Assembly (NCBI GenBank): GCA_026770025.1
Contig: JAMXDE010000024.1
Span: 929,743-993,742, forward strand
Direction: 5' to 3'
Source of the DNA: Craspedostauros australis
Taxonomy: Eukaryota; Bacillariophyta; Bacillariophyceae; Mastogloiales; Achnanthaceae
DNA length: 64,000 nt
Made by a program: the position numbers and the translations under genes. This document shows, in pieces, positions 11,176-21,114 of the stretch (position 1 is its first letter; every line of letters begins with the position of its first letter). The notes below the pieces were generated by a model. That model saw only the letters and a program-made list of their open reading frames with translations, had not been told where the DNA came from and did no database searches.

Positions 11176-13788
11176 ATGACAAGCAACGAACCGACCATGA
11201 TGGATCTGGAAAACGGGCCCCCGTCCAGCCGCAACAACGACGATGGAAGGCAGCCAACACACAACATCCCCCATGCCAAGGAACCACCTCATCGCAGTAG
11301 TGTTACGGCCGAAAGAGCGGAGGCGAACGGATCCGAAACCACGACACAAGCCCCAGATGAGTTCACCACAGAGTACAAGCCGAGAACGAGCACCTGGAAA
11401 ACCACAGAGAAGAAGTATGGCGACGATATCGAACCGTTTACGTCGGCAGCAGGTGAGCACTCCATCGATCGCATGGCAGGTCAAATGTGGAGCGCAAGAG
11501 CAAAGTGGTACGGCAAGGACGAAGAAGAAGCGTCGGCGGACAATCCATCAGTCAAGGATTGGGAGATGTTTTTCCGTCGTATTCTCAACGGTCGACATAC
11601 CCAGTACGGCCCCATCAGCCTGCCTTCGGACGATCCAAGACGCAGACGCGTATGCATGGCCATAATGAGGATGGCATCCACCGACCCAAGGAAGGTCTTC
11701 AAGATCACAGCTCGCGGCGGCATCAATACAAGGTCCAGACCAGCCCGAGCATGGGAAGCCGCGAGACGGGTTCTTGGCACCAATTACGACGTTGGCACAG
11801 CGCCAGAGGACTCCAGTATCGGAGGCTCCGACAGCGATGGCGATGGACACGTGACAAGTCAAGCGAAGACAGGCCCGCGCAGACCCAACAGCAACAGCCA
11901 CCGGCGCTCCCCTACCTCCGCTAACCCATCCAAGCGCTCTAAGATTTCCACGTCACCCGCACAGTCCACCTCCGTGCTAGGCACAAACACCAACAGGTTT
12001 GCAGCTCTTGACAGTGACGAACCAGAGACGCAGCCCAGCCAGGAAGACGCCGAGGCGGTGACCGAGCCCACCGAAGCCAACCGTCAAAGACCTGCGGGAA
12101 CACCTGAGACACCAAGCACCGATGCAGCCAGCGGCCGACGTGGAGGCGCTCACAGACGCCAGGGAGTCAGTTTCAGCCAGGTGGCATCGGCAATCGAGGT
12201 AGACGATCAGTCATCCGAGTCCAACACCAGCCAGATTCTCATCGGGCTTCCCAGCCTGCAACACACGACGAGATTCATGTTCAAGATCAAGGCAGATCAA
12301 ACTGAACCAGACACAACGAAAGCACTCCGGGACAGGATTGCGGCTTGGTTCCGTCAAGTCCGCATCGTCGATCCTTCAGCCGTGGTCCTCCCATGGAAGG
12401 ATACACTAGAAGAACGCAGATACATCCAGCACGTCGGGCAGATCCCAGTCGAGCTCCAGGACCTCCGAGTGTTCTTCAAGGGACTGCGAGCATCCACCAT
12501 GGACAGCGGACTGACGTACACAAACGTCAGGATCACAACTGACATGCACCCCACCAACATCACAGCAGAGCGGGATGCGGAAATGAATCCATACTACTAC
12601 AAACATCAGGAAGGTTTGTACACAAGCATGCTACAAGTTGAGAGCACAAAGGAGATCGGATTTCTGCTGTACTCAGGTGGTTTCAATGACGTCAAAGGCA
12701 CAATGGAGCTTATCAACCGCGAGTTCCGCCGACAGCACAAGAACACCAGGGTGGGCGGAAAACTCAAGAATCTGGTCGCGGTGTGTGAACGCACGAAAGA
12801 GGCGTACAAGACCAGTGGCAAGCACTGGACAATGCAGCCATGGCGCGCCATCAAGGTAGAGACGGAGAGCTCTCAAGCCTCGGTTGCCGTGGAAAGGCTG
12901 TGCGCCTTGCTCAACGAGGACGAGCACAGGCCGGCGGGACTGCGCTTGCGGTTCCTCCCTGAGGCCAGGTACGAGCAAATGACGGAAAAAAAGAGACGCC
13001 ACCGAGCCAACCTGGTACAGAAACACCAGGCGGTTGTGACCAGCCTCAAGTACGTCGACACGGCCGGGGTGGCCAAGCTGGATGACCCGATTCACGGTGA
13101 CAACAGAGAGCACATCACGCTCCGCAGCCATGTGATGAGCATGCGCAACGAGAAGGGGCTGCCGATCTTCCACAGTTTGGACATGGCGCGAGCTCATGAC
13201 GACCAGCTCATCGCGCATGTCTTCGAAGAGAACATGGCACAGGCCTCAGCCATCATGAGTCTTCTACCGGCCATAGCCCGCATCCAGTTGGGATCCAAGA
13301 CGGAGAAATGGTTCAGCGTTGATTCCTGGTACGCTAATCTTAACGTCACGTATGACGAGGCGACCAAGGAGTACAATGCGCCGGACCACAGCCACCTGGA
13401 GCATCTCCTCGAAGAGGAGTTCCCAGCAAGCGTCATCATCACCAACCTTCCCCCTGAACTGGCTTCTGCGGAGAACCACCGGCCAGCAGCACTTGACTAC
13501 CGCAGCGTGTTCGGCACGGGAACCACCATTGGATCACACATGACAATGAATTCTGCCATGACAGGAGTCCAAGGAACCGGCGACGGGGCGTCCATCGCGA
13601 CCACGGAGTCAGAGAAGCGCAGGGAAGCCACGCGCGCGGCTGCACTCGAGCAGGAGCGCCAAAGAAAAGAGTCTCTCAATCAAGCCAGATTGGAAATCCA
13701 ACGCGCTGAAATCGAGAAGCTGCGTGCGGAGCTTGCGGCCCAACAAGGCAACGCCAACCCCGGGGCCGGGGCTCCGCCGCCATGTTAG
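11176..13788 (+). CDS. LINE ORF1 protein (870 aa)
   Basis: The ATG at 11176 is the first in the element and lies 91 bases after its 5' end. The product is hydrophilic. Residues 1 to about 100 are Pro/Thr/Glu-rich. A more structured stretch follows (about 100-190, with WSARAKWYG and DWEMFFRRIL). A Ser/Thr/Pro/Arg-rich linker lies at about 215-350, then a long region from about 355 to 770. The last 60 residues form a strongly predicted coiled coil rich in Arg/Glu/Gln, ending NPGAGAPPPC. I see no CCHC knuckle or RRM signature. ORF1 proteins of LINEs bind and chaperone element RNA in a ribonucleoprotein, and this one presumably does the same, perhaps multimerising through the coiled coil. At 870 residues it is unusually long. 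Its stop codon overlaps the ORF2 start. Confidence 0.85.
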   Translation: MTSNEPTMMDLENGPPSSRNNDDGRQPTHNIPHAKEPPHRSSVTAERAEANGSETTTQAPDEFTTEYKPRTSTWKTTEKKYGDDIEPFTSAAGEHSIDRMAGQMWSARAKWYGKDEEEASADNPSVKDWEMFFRRILNGRHTQYGPISLPSDDPRRRRVCMAIMRMASTDPRKVFKITARGGINTRSRPARAWEAARRVLGTNYDVGTAPEDSSIGGSDSDGDGHVTSQAKTGPRRPNSNSHRRSPTSANPSKRSKISTSPAQSTSVLGTNTNRFAALDSDEPETQPSQEDAEAVTEPTEANRQRPAGTPETPSTDAASGRRGGAHRRQGVSFSQVASAIEVDDQSSESNTSQILIGLPSLQHTTRFMFKIKADQTEPDTTKALRDRIAAWFRQVRIVDPSAVVLPWKDTLEERRYIQHVGQIPVELQDLRVFFKGLRASTMDSGLTYTNVRITTDMHPTNITAERDAEMNPYYYKHQEGLYTSMLQVESTKEIGFLLYSGGFNDVKGTMELINREFRRQHKNTRVGGKLKNLVAVCERTKEAYKTSGKHWTMQPWRAIKVETESSQASVAVERLCALLNEDEHRPAGLRLRFLPEARYEQMTEKKRRHRANLVQKHQAVVTSLKYVDTAGVAKLDDPIHGDNREHITLRSHVMSMRNEKGLPIFHSLDMARAHDDQLIAHVFEENMAQASAIMSLLPAIARIQLGSKTEKWFSVDSWYANLNVTYDEATKEYNAPDHSHLEHLLEEEFPASVIITNLPPELASAENHRPAALDYRSVFGTGTTIGSHMTMNSAMTGVQGTGDGASIATTESEKRREATRAAALEQERQRKESLNQARLEIQRAEIEKLRAELAAQQGNANPGAGAPPPC

Positions 13789-16700
13789 CAAGCATGGCAA
13801 GCCGCACGAAGTCCAGGCGGCGAAGCAGCAGGCAAGACAACACCGATCGATCAGGCACGGAAGAGGTGATCGATCAATTCGCTCCTGTTGGAAGCGACAC
13901 ACAGCACACGCTACCGGATCACGTCCGAGTAGCAGCCCTCAATCTCGGCGGTCTCCCACTGGATGATACGGATCCCAAATACCACGACCTGTGGGAGACA
14001 ATCAGTAAGCACAACGTCGATGTTCTGCTGATGACAGAGGTGGGTATCAACTGGAGCAAGGTGCCGCGGCACAAGCGGCTCCACGAGTTGGTGCAACGCA
14101 ACATACCGCAGTCCCGCACAATTACTTCGCACAATCAGGTCAACCCGATCAGAGTACGCCAATGGGGTGGCACGGCTATTCTCATCAAAGGCGCTGCCAG
14201 AGGCCGCATTTTGGCAAGCGAAGTCGACGACCACCAATGGGGCCGTTGGATCAGCGTGCTCCTGCAAGGCAAGGGTCCCATCAAGGTCAGACTGGTGGCT
14301 ACCTACGTGGCGAACCGCTCTACCAAGACAGCCGGGACGGTCTACAACCAGCAAGCAGCAAATGCTGCGGCAGCAGGCATGGGGTCGGAACCCACTGATC
14401 TGCATCTCCAGGAGCTTCAACAGCGGATCCACCAATGGCGACAGGCCGGCGAGACTATCATCTTGGGAGGCGACGTCAACAGCGACGTGCGCAGATCCCG
14501 AGTGAGTGCCATGCTCGCCGACGAAGGTATGGCTGAGGTACTCTCCACGCAGCACCCGCGCCCGGTGGCCACGCACATTCGAAACAGCAACAATGTTCAG
14601 ATCGACGGTGTCTGGTCCACGCCGGAGGCAACGGCGACTCAGTCAGGAGCCACTCCATTTGGCCCGTGGGACCATCGCATGATCTGGGTGGACTATTCGA
14701 CACAACAGCTCATGGGCAGAGGTCGGACTCCAACGCAACCGTTCAGGGGCCGCCAGCTGCAGTTGCAGAGCCCGGCCACAGTCCAAAAGTACCTGGAGTC
14801 GTACGAGGCGGCGGCCAAGCAGAGCCGCTTGTTGGAAAGGGCCATTGCACTGGAGAAGGGGGTGCAGGGTGGCCCGCTGAGCAGTTCCCAAGCGAGAGAG
14901 ATCGAATCGATCGATCGGGATCGCACCCACGCCATGCTCCGTGCCGAGCGGACGTGCCGCAAAGTCCGTGCCGGCAACGTGCCGTTTTCCCCGCTGCTCA
15001 ACCGTATGCAGAAGGCTCACCAGTTCTGGACGGAATCAATTCGGCGCAGGACGGGCCACAAGGTCAAGGGGTCCACGATCGACCGGCTAAAAAAGAAAGC
15101 CCACCTGGAGCACGTCCGAACCCGCGGGTTGCGCATTCCTGACATGACTGCGGAGCGCAACAAGGTGTGGCGCCAGCTCCAAAAGGAGAAGAAGGCGGCA
15201 GCGCAGCACCGGACGGATTTCCTCCGGTCGAACGAGGAGTTTGTCCACCGCGGCGGCAGTGACCCTCTGAAGTACAGAAAGCAGATGGCGGAGAGGGAGG
15301 AGACAAGGGCGACGTTCCGGCGGATCAAGTGCGCCTTGCGTGGCACCACGCAGGACTCCCAAGTCAGCATGGTAGTACACGACGGGCCAGGAGGCCAAGG
15401 CCAGGTCCTCACGGATGTTGAGGCGGTGGCGAGAGCGTGCTGTGAAACCAACATCGCCAAGTACCAGCAAGCGTGGGCATCGGAGCTGTGCCAGCCACAA
15501 GTGGGAACCCTGCTAGGCCGATACGGCACAGCCGCGGCAGCAGACGCAGTCCTCCAGGGTTTGGTGCCGGCCCAAGTAAAACCCAGCACGTCCGAACTGT
15601 TCCAGGCGCTCAAGCAATCGGCAGCGGCCACCCCTTGGTCGGCGGCTGACGCAGTCATCTCCACAGAGAGCCACATCCAAGGATGGCGGAAGATTAAGGA
15701 GCGAACGTCTTCAGGGCCGTCAGGTCTTCACTTTGGATGCTGGAAGGCCAATGCCCGGAGGCCTGACCTGGCGGCTATTGATGCTATCATGCGGTCCGTC
15801 CCGTACAGTACGGGATACAGCTTGAAGCGGTGGCAGCAATGCACGGACGTGCAGCTTTGCAAGCAGCCGGGGAACCTATCCGTCACGAGGACCCGCACGA
15901 TCGGACTCATGGAAGGGGACTTTAATATGAATACCAGATTGCTCGGCAAGACGGCCAGAAGCCACGCAGAATCCAACGGGACGATTGCAGACGACCAATA
16001 CGGCAGCAGGCAGAGCCACACCGCACAGGAGGTTCTCGCCAACATATGCATGACAGACGACATCATGCGGGTGTCTGGCAGCGAGGCGGCAGTGTGCTCC
16101 AACGATGCCAAAGGGTGTTATGACCGGATATCGCACCCAGCATTTGGGATGGCCATGAGGCGACAAGGCGTTCCCAAGCCCCCCATCGACAGTGTGCTAT
16201 GCACTCTCCAAGGCATGGAACACCGCATCAGCATGGGTGCAGGAATATCGGACGCCAGCTACTCGGGCGCCAGCCTCCCGACGCCGATTCAGGGACTGGT
16301 GCAAGGTCTGGGGGTGGCTCCAACAGGATGGCTCATGATCAGCTCCGCTCTGATCGACAGAATGAGGGCCAAAGGATTCGGGTTCCGGTTCGGTGAGACT
16401 GCACGTGCAGAGCACGGGGTGGTCTGTTTCGCGTATGTGGATGATACCAACATAGTCCACTCTCTCCGCGCCAAGGATCCCATGTCGCAGACACGCGAAT
16501 TTCAAGCGGCGGTCTCACTTTGGGAGGACATGCTCACCGCGTCAGGTGGTTGTCTGGCCCCTGAAAAGAGCTTTTGGCAGCTTGTGCGATTCCGGTGGAG
16601 CAATAGCCGCTGGCAATACGACAAGCGACCGCCGACCCAAAACATACTCATGAAGGGCGACGGTGGATCGGAGCAAGTTCTGCTGCACAAGGCCGTGGAT

Positions 16701-19382
16701 ACCGCCAGCAAATACTTGGGCATGCTGTCCCGCCGGGATGGGAATCAGCATGAGCACGCCGAGTATCTCCGGGGTAAAGCGGCTGAATGGGCGGCGCACA
16801 TTCAGACGGCGAGAATCTCCAAGCAGGATGTTGAGATCGCTCTCAAGTCCGTGTTATGGCCTGCGCTCAAGTACTCCCTTGCCGCCACCACGCTTACCCG
16901 AGGCCAATGCGAAAGCATCATGCAGCCGGCGCTGACAGTGGCCCTGCCACACATGGGCATCGTACGTACCATTGCTCGGCAGTACGTGCACGGCCCTAAG
17001 AGGCTGAACGGATTGGGGATTCCTCACCTGTTCACTGAGCAGTGCAAGGCGCACCTGGCAGTGGTGTGGCGACACTCCGAGTCAGACACCACCACTGGCA
17101 GGTTACTGAGGGCGTCGTTGCTACAGCTCCAGCTGTGGGCGGGGGTACCGCATCAGCTGCAGCAGCGTCACCGGCAATGGAAAGCGTGGACACACGACAC
17201 CTGGTGGTCGCACACGTTCGCTATGATGGGCCAATCAGAGCTCTGCATGCGTCAGGTCGTGTCAAGCCTGCCACCGCCACGGGAAGCTGACAAAGCTATC
17301 ATGGAGCTCTTCATGGAAGGCTCAGGTGGGGTCGCTGAGCTTCGCAAGGCTAATGCAGTCAGAATATACTTGAAGGCCCTCTGGCTCTCGGACATCTGTG
17401 ACGCAGGCGGCACCAGCATCCACCCCGAAGTCCTCCAGCACCGACCTGCGCCCCAAGCTGGTGGCAACCTTCCATGGCCTAAGGTGGTGGTCCCGTCTCG
17501 AGCGTCCTGGGACGCCTGGGATAGCCTGGTGCTAGGCATCTTGGCGCGCGACCGGCCCGGCGCCATGCTATCCAAACCTCTGGGAAAATGGGCGAGTGCA
17601 CACCGGTTCCAAGTCCGGCAGGATGGCGACGGTCTGTTGCATCTCCATCAACGCGGCCACCCGCCTCAGCAGATCCGGCATGTCGAGTATCGGTGCCCCA
17701 GAGTCCGAGGGCGCGCTGTCGCAGATGCCAGAGTCCACCGCGGCACGACGGTAGTCCTCTCCTTGGGGGTGGTGTCGAGTCCCAGGCCGGCCGTCACACT
17801 TCGAGAGCACATCGACAAGCTGGGCGGATTGGCCAGCGTCATGCTTCGAGAAGTGCGCATATTCGGCTCGGCGACGGCTATCTCCCGTGCCATCGCAAAC
17901 GGGTGTTGCGTGGCCTGCTGTGATGCATCGGCTAAAGACAGCAAAGGGTCCGCGGCCATAGTCATCCAGGACAGCCTCGCCCAGCCTACTTCCGGCATCA
18001 TCATCCGGTCCGAAGTCCCCGAAGGGTCGCAGGCCATGACGTCGAACCGGGCCGAGACGGCCGGGGTGCTCCTGGCAGTGCAGTTCTTGCGAGCGTTCGC
18101 GGCTTGGGCAGGGGTTGGGGGATCGGTGACGGTTGCGTGCGATAACATGCAGGCCATCCGCTCCAGTCAGCCAGCGCGTCTCATATCAGCGGACGACAGC
18201 GATTACGACCTCCGACAGGAGCTGCAGCGCCAACTCCGTGACTCGGCCGTGCAGTTCACAGTACAACATGTCAAGGGGCACGCCGACGCCAGGGCCAACC
18301 ACCGTATGACGGACTGGGAGGTCCTCAACGTCGTCGCAGACCACGAAGCCGGCGAACACTGGCGCGCGCTCCAGCAAGCCAGGTCTTGGGGCATTGTGTC
18401 CGGGACGCCCCAGTCCGCAGGATGGGTGGTATCCGACCAGTGCGGGTTTTTGTCCGACGCAAGCTATGGCGCAATATCACAGGCGGCAGCGACGGCGAGC
18501 CTGCAGCAGAAGTGGCGCCAGCGTTGGCGGTCCGTCGAGCGGTACAAGGTCGACTGGCGGCCCATGGAGCGCGCGTCGGCGAGGTGGAGCGGCGGCCAGC
18601 ACCGAGCGCTCATCAAGCTCGCGTCAGGCAATGCTGCGTCTGGTCGCAACATGTGCCGGCGGAAGCAGTCCGACGAGGGCACCTGCCCCAGGCGTGGCGC
18701 GGCGGAAGACAACCAACACGTGGTCAGGTGCCCCAGTCCCGACAGCAGGAAGATCTGGAGCGAAAGCATCCGGCGGATCCAAGCCATCGTTCAGCCCCCA
18801 AGGGTGAGACGTGAGGCGGCCCAGCTGCTGGTCAAATCCCTCCGAGTGCTGCAGCAGGGCGGCAACCCACCGCAAGGCATCCGGCGCTCCGCCACTCACG
18901 CAGTTGAGGTAGCCCAGCACGGCGTCGGATGGGACGGCCTCATCTGGGGCGGGTGGTCCGTTGAATGGGAGCGATTCAGTCCTAACCCAGCGCCGACAGC
19001 GGACCGGCGCCGACCAGTCCACTGGCAGGCGGATGTGACGCATGAACTGTGGCTCATGGTCCTCCAGCAATGGGCAAGCCGGAATCACCAGCTCCACGAG
19101 GCTGGCACGCAGGACCTGATGGCTCAGCGGATGACGTCGTACATCGCAGCCCTCGAAGAACTGCCCCCCTCCTCCTTTCCTGTCCACCTGCGCCAGCTTG
19201 CACAACAAAGCCCCCAGACAGGCCCTCGCCAGGCTGAGTGGTTGCTCACTATGCTGCACGCCATGCCCCATGTCGCCGCCACCATTCCCCCAGCGCAACT
19301 GGCGTGGCTGCGCCGCAAGGTGTCTGAGACCCGCGACCCCAGCATGTCGAGCCATGTTCAGCCGCCTGGTGCGCCCACATGA
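13782..19382 (+). CDS. LINE ORF2: APE endonuclease, reverse transcriptase, RNase H
   Basis: The ATG at 13782 lies inside ATGTTAG, where TAG ends ORF1, a layout suited to stop-and-restart translation. An exonuclease/endonuclease fold spans about residues 45-310, with LLMTEVG, ILGGDVNSD and GPWDHRM supplying Glu, Asp and the Asp-His pair. Reverse transcriptase spans about 630-1000, with SSGPSGL, NDAKGCYDRI, GLVQGLGVAP and the catalytic FAYVDD (Asp codons 16440-16445). RNase H spans about 1370-1510, with VACCDAS, NRAETAG, VACDN and VKGHADA plus a late Asp, all acidic residues present. A C-terminal Cys/His motif near residue 1635 reads CPRRGAAEDNQHVVRC; the position normally held by the second Cys is Arg. 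The protein nicks target DNA and copies element RNA onto it. Apart from that Arg it looks functional. Confidence 0.93.
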   Translation: MLASMASRTKSRRRSSRQDNTDRSGTEEVIDQFAPVGSDTQHTLPDHVRVAALNLGGLPLDDTDPKYHDLWETISKHNVDVLLMTEVGINWSKVPRHKRLHELVQRNIPQSRTITSHNQVNPIRVRQWGGTAILIKGAARGRILASEVDDHQWGRWISVLLQGKGPIKVRLVATYVANRSTKTAGTVYNQQAANAAAAGMGSEPTDLHLQELQQRIHQWRQAGETIILGGDVNSDVRRSRVSAMLADEGMAEVLSTQHPRPVATHIRNSNNVQIDGVWSTPEATATQSGATPFGPWDHRMIWVDYSTQQLMGRGRTPTQPFRGRQLQLQSPATVQKYLESYEAAAKQSRLLERAIALEKGVQGGPLSSSQAREIESIDRDRTHAMLRAERTCRKVRAGNVPFSPLLNRMQKAHQFWTESIRRRTGHKVKGSTIDRLKKKAHLEHVRTRGLRIPDMTAERNKVWRQLQKEKKAAAQHRTDFLRSNEEFVHRGGSDPLKYRKQMAEREETRATFRRIKCALRGTTQDSQVSMVVHDGPGGQGQVLTDVEAVARACCETNIAKYQQAWASELCQPQVGTLLGRYGTAAAADAVLQGLVPAQVKPSTSELFQALKQSAAATPWSAADAVISTESHIQGWRKIKERTSSGPSGLHFGCWKANARRPDLAAIDAIMRSVPYSTGYSLKRWQQCTDVQLCKQPGNLSVTRTRTIGLMEGDFNMNTRLLGKTARSHAESNGTIADDQYGSRQSHTAQEVLANICMTDDIMRVSGSEAAVCSNDAKGCYDRISHPAFGMAMRRQGVPKPPIDSVLCTLQGMEHRISMGAGISDASYSGASLPTPIQGLVQGLGVAPTGWLMISSALIDRMRAKGFGFRFGETARAEHGVVCFAYVDDTNIVHSLRAKDPMSQTREFQAAVSLWEDMLTASGGCLAPEKSFWQLVRFRWSNSRWQYDKRPPTQNILMKGDGGSEQVLLHKAVDTASKYLGMLSRRDGNQHEHAEYLRGKAAEWAAHIQTARISKQDVEIALKSVLWPALKYSLAATTLTRGQCESIMQPALTVALPHMGIVRTIARQYVHGPKRLNGLGIPHLFTEQCKAHLAVVWRHSESDTTTGRLLRASLLQLQLWAGVPHQLQQRHRQWKAWTHDTWWSHTFAMMGQSELCMRQVVSSLPPPREADKAIMELFMEGSGGVAELRKANAVRIYLKALWLSDICDAGGTSIHPEVLQHRPAPQAGGNLPWPKVVVPSRASWDAWDSLVLGILARDRPGAMLSKPLGKWASAHRFQVRQDGDGLLHLHQRGHPPQQIRHVEYRCPRVRGRAVADARVHRGTTVVLSLGVVSSPRPAVTLREHIDKLGGLASVMLREVRIFGSATAISRAIANGCCVACCDASAKDSKGSAAIVIQDSLAQPTSGIIIRSEVPEGSQAMTSNRAETAGVLLAVQFLRAFAAWAGVGGSVTVACDNMQAIRSSQPARLISADDSDYDLRQELQRQLRDSAVQFTVQHVKGHADARANHRMTDWEVLNVVADHEAGEHWRALQQARSWGIVSGTPQSAGWVVSDQCGFLSDASYGAISQAAATASLQQKWRQRWRSVERYKVDWRPMERASARWSGGQHRALIKLASGNAASGRNMCRRKQSDEGTCPRRGAAEDNQHVVRCPSPDSRKIWSESIRRIQAIVQPPRVRREAAQLLVKSLRVLQQGGNPPQGIRRSATHAVEVAQHGVGWDGLIWGGWSVEWERFSPNPAPTADRRRPVHWQADVTHELWLMVLQQWASRNHQLHEAGTQDLMAQRMTSYIAALEELPPSSFPVHLRQLAQQSPQTGPRQAEWLLTMLHAMPHVAATIPPAQLAWLRRKVSETRDPSMSSHVQPPGAPT

Positions 19383-19552
19383 CACCACGGCTGGCCAGCC
19401 GAGCTCTACTCGTGATAGCTCTGCAGATCAAGGCCTGCGCACGGCCCAATGCCTTGACACGACCGTTCCCGCTGTATGACTCATGCAGAATAAACGAGGC
19501 GGCACAAAAGCGCCTTCGGCGCATAGGTAACACTATAGTCTATGTGGTACAA
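19383..19552 (+). promoter_or_regulatory. LINE 3' UTR with hairpin
   Basis: This is the 170 bases between the ORF2 stop and the target duplication. A perfect inverted repeat, GCGCC-TTC-GGCGC, lies at 19510-19522 near the 3' end, followed by an A/T-rich tail ending in GGTACAA. In several LINEs a 3' hairpin is the recognition site of the element's own reverse transcriptase, and this is a candidate for that role. Confidence 0.55.
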
Positions 19553-19568
19553 CAACTACAACTGAGCC
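19553..19568 (+). repeat. LINE target-site duplication, right copy
   Basis: Exact repeat of 11069-11084 (CAACTACAACTGAGCC), directly after the LINE 3' end and in frame with the mariner transposase remnant. Confidence 0.9.
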
Positions 19569-20425
19569 AAAGAGTTCTGGGTGTTCTGGTCTACATGGAC
19601 GAGAAGTGGTTTTGGTCTATCATGGTTCAGCAGAACCTCAAACTGATTCCTGCCTTGGGAATTGAACCTGTGCAACATGGGGTGCACCGCAAATGCCAGT
19701 TGGACAAGCTGATGGTATTTGCATCCACAGCATTTGTGCCCAAGAATAATTGCATTGCAGAAGGAGGTGATGCATATCTGGTCAGCTTTGAGCGTGTTGG
19801 TCATTTCATGCCAGCGCAAAAGGACTCTTACCGCCATGTCTATTGAGACAATGGCACATATCACCACCTGCCAGTCCCTGAGAATATCCTCCGCATGAAA
19901 GGTGAGATGTACTTCCACAATCTTGAGATCACTGGAAGCAAGGAGATGGTGGGGAAAAGGGCAAAGTACAGCCTGAAGAAGTACTTTGAGGAGAAGGAGA
20001 TCCCGGCATTGGATCGGATTGCTCTGCAAATCGCAGACTCAACCGCGAGAAAGGTGGTAGTTCGCTATCAAATGGACGGAGCAGGTCCGCATCAAGATAG
20101 AGAATTGCAAGAGTTCCTTGGAACCGAATTTGGGCGCCGAGGGTGGCATCCTTGGAGGCAGCCACCCAACTCACCCATCACGAATGTGAAGGACGACTGT
20201 ATCTTTCCAGCGATGTCTCGACATGTCTCAGGTCAGCAAGGTCTATCAAAAGGGAGTCAAGTTCTGGCTCCAGATGAGATATGGGATGCAGCATTGCTCT
20301 GCTGGAAACAATTCCCTCTCACCAAAGTTGCCCAGGCGTACGTGCGCCATTCTCAAGTGGCTTGCGCACTTGTGAAATACAAGGGAGGTGATCAATTTGT
20401 TCGTGAGCGTGGGGCAAAGATATGA
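19569..20425 (+). pseudogene. Mariner-like (plant-MLE-like) transposase remnant
   Basis: One frame shows the ordered catalytic motifs of mariner-like transposases. YMDEKWFW holds the first Asp (19598-19600), YQMDGAGPH the second, and QPPNSPITNVKD is where the third Asp should stand. In the usual NSPDLNV motif the third catalytic Asp directly follows NSP; here it is Ile. An in-frame TGA at 19844-19846 also breaks the frame. The N-terminal DNA-binding region is missing, and the sequence before the LINE insertion does not supply it in an obvious way. After 20425 the frame stops. This copy cannot have moved itself recently; the TIRs were probably mobilised by another copy. Confidence 0.75.
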
Positions 20426-20895
20426 ATGTTCGGAAATGTTGCATGCCAATAGCCAACAAACAGGGCAAGCCAACTGGGGTAGAGGTTGTGTCAGCCATCA
20501 TGGTCCTCAACAAAGCTGATGAAGAAGAGACGAGAACAACAAAGAAATCGCGGAAAGGAAAGACTGAATGCGCGCTCAAGTATCCAAAACCGAACGTGCA
20601 ACACTTTCACTCTGATGTGGTGGGAAACATGGATCTAACCGAAATCAAGTGCATGGTGGACAACCTTGAAGGCGAACAAGAGAAGAAGAAACGACTTGCC
20701 AAGCTCTACGATACCCGATACGAAGCAATGCAGAAAGCCAAACGAGAAATGATGAACTCGAAACCCAAACGCAAACGAGCAAAGAAGGAAACTGAATCCA
20801 GACGCACTCCGATGCAGGCACCTGAGATCCGCAAAAATGAAGGCAGATGCACTACGAAGCTGAAGCTACACAATTTAGAAGCCTTAATTTCATAA
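20422..20895 (+). CDS. Lys/Glu-rich frame at the mariner right end
   Basis: This frame overlaps the end of the transposase frame by four bases, in another phase. Its product of 157 residues is strongly charged, with EEEETRTTKKSRKGK, a helical EGEQEKKKRLAKLYDTRYEAM segment and a KPKRKRAKKE cluster. It could be the frame-shifted C-terminus of the transposase or a separate small nuclear protein of the element. I recognise no family. It ends about 220 bases before the right TIR (21115). Confidence 0.35.
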   Translation: MNVRKCCMPIANKQGKPTGVEVVSAIMVLNKADEEETRTTKKSRKGKTECALKYPKPNVQHFHSDVVGNMDLTEIKCMVDNLEGEQEKKKRLAKLYDTRYEAMQKAKREMMNSKPKRKRAKKETESRRTPMQAPEIRKNEGRCTTKLKLHNLEALIS

Positions 20896-21114
20896 TAGTA
20901 GGGTTGGTCAAGTCAAGGAGTCAATCAATTGTATTGGGCGAAGTGATGACGACAGCCGGCTTGTGTTTCGTGAGGGCGAGCGTGGAAATGACAATTGCCG
21001 AGTTGGGGATGTTCATATCTCGAAACTAATGGAAAAGTTGAATTACCGGAGGCCCAAAAGAACTGGTCGTGACAACAAAAAACTCTCATTCAGCAACAAA
21101 CAGCGTTACTGCGT
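20896..21114. other. Mariner 3' flank before the right TIR
   Basis: Non-coding sequence between the charged frame and the right TIR. Nothing further recognised. Confidence 0.4.

Larger units (their letters stand above)
11085..19552 (+). mobile_element. Complete APE-type LINE (non-LTR retrotransposon), 8.5 kb
   Basis: A 91-base leader is followed by ORF1 (870 aa) and ORF2 (1866 aa), which overlap in ATGTTAG, and then a 170-base 3' UTR. It is flanked by a perfect 16-bp target duplication. ORF2 has the order endonuclease, reverse transcriptase, RNase H, Cys/His motif, seen in I-group and related LINE clades. All catalytic residues I could check are present. Both ORFs are unbroken and CpG-rich, unlike the decayed Copia nearby, so this is a young and possibly active copy. 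There is no long poly(A) tail; the 3' UTR instead has a perfect GCGCC-TTC-GGCGC hairpin. It is absent from copy B. The exact clade cannot be told without a tree. Confidence 0.93.
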
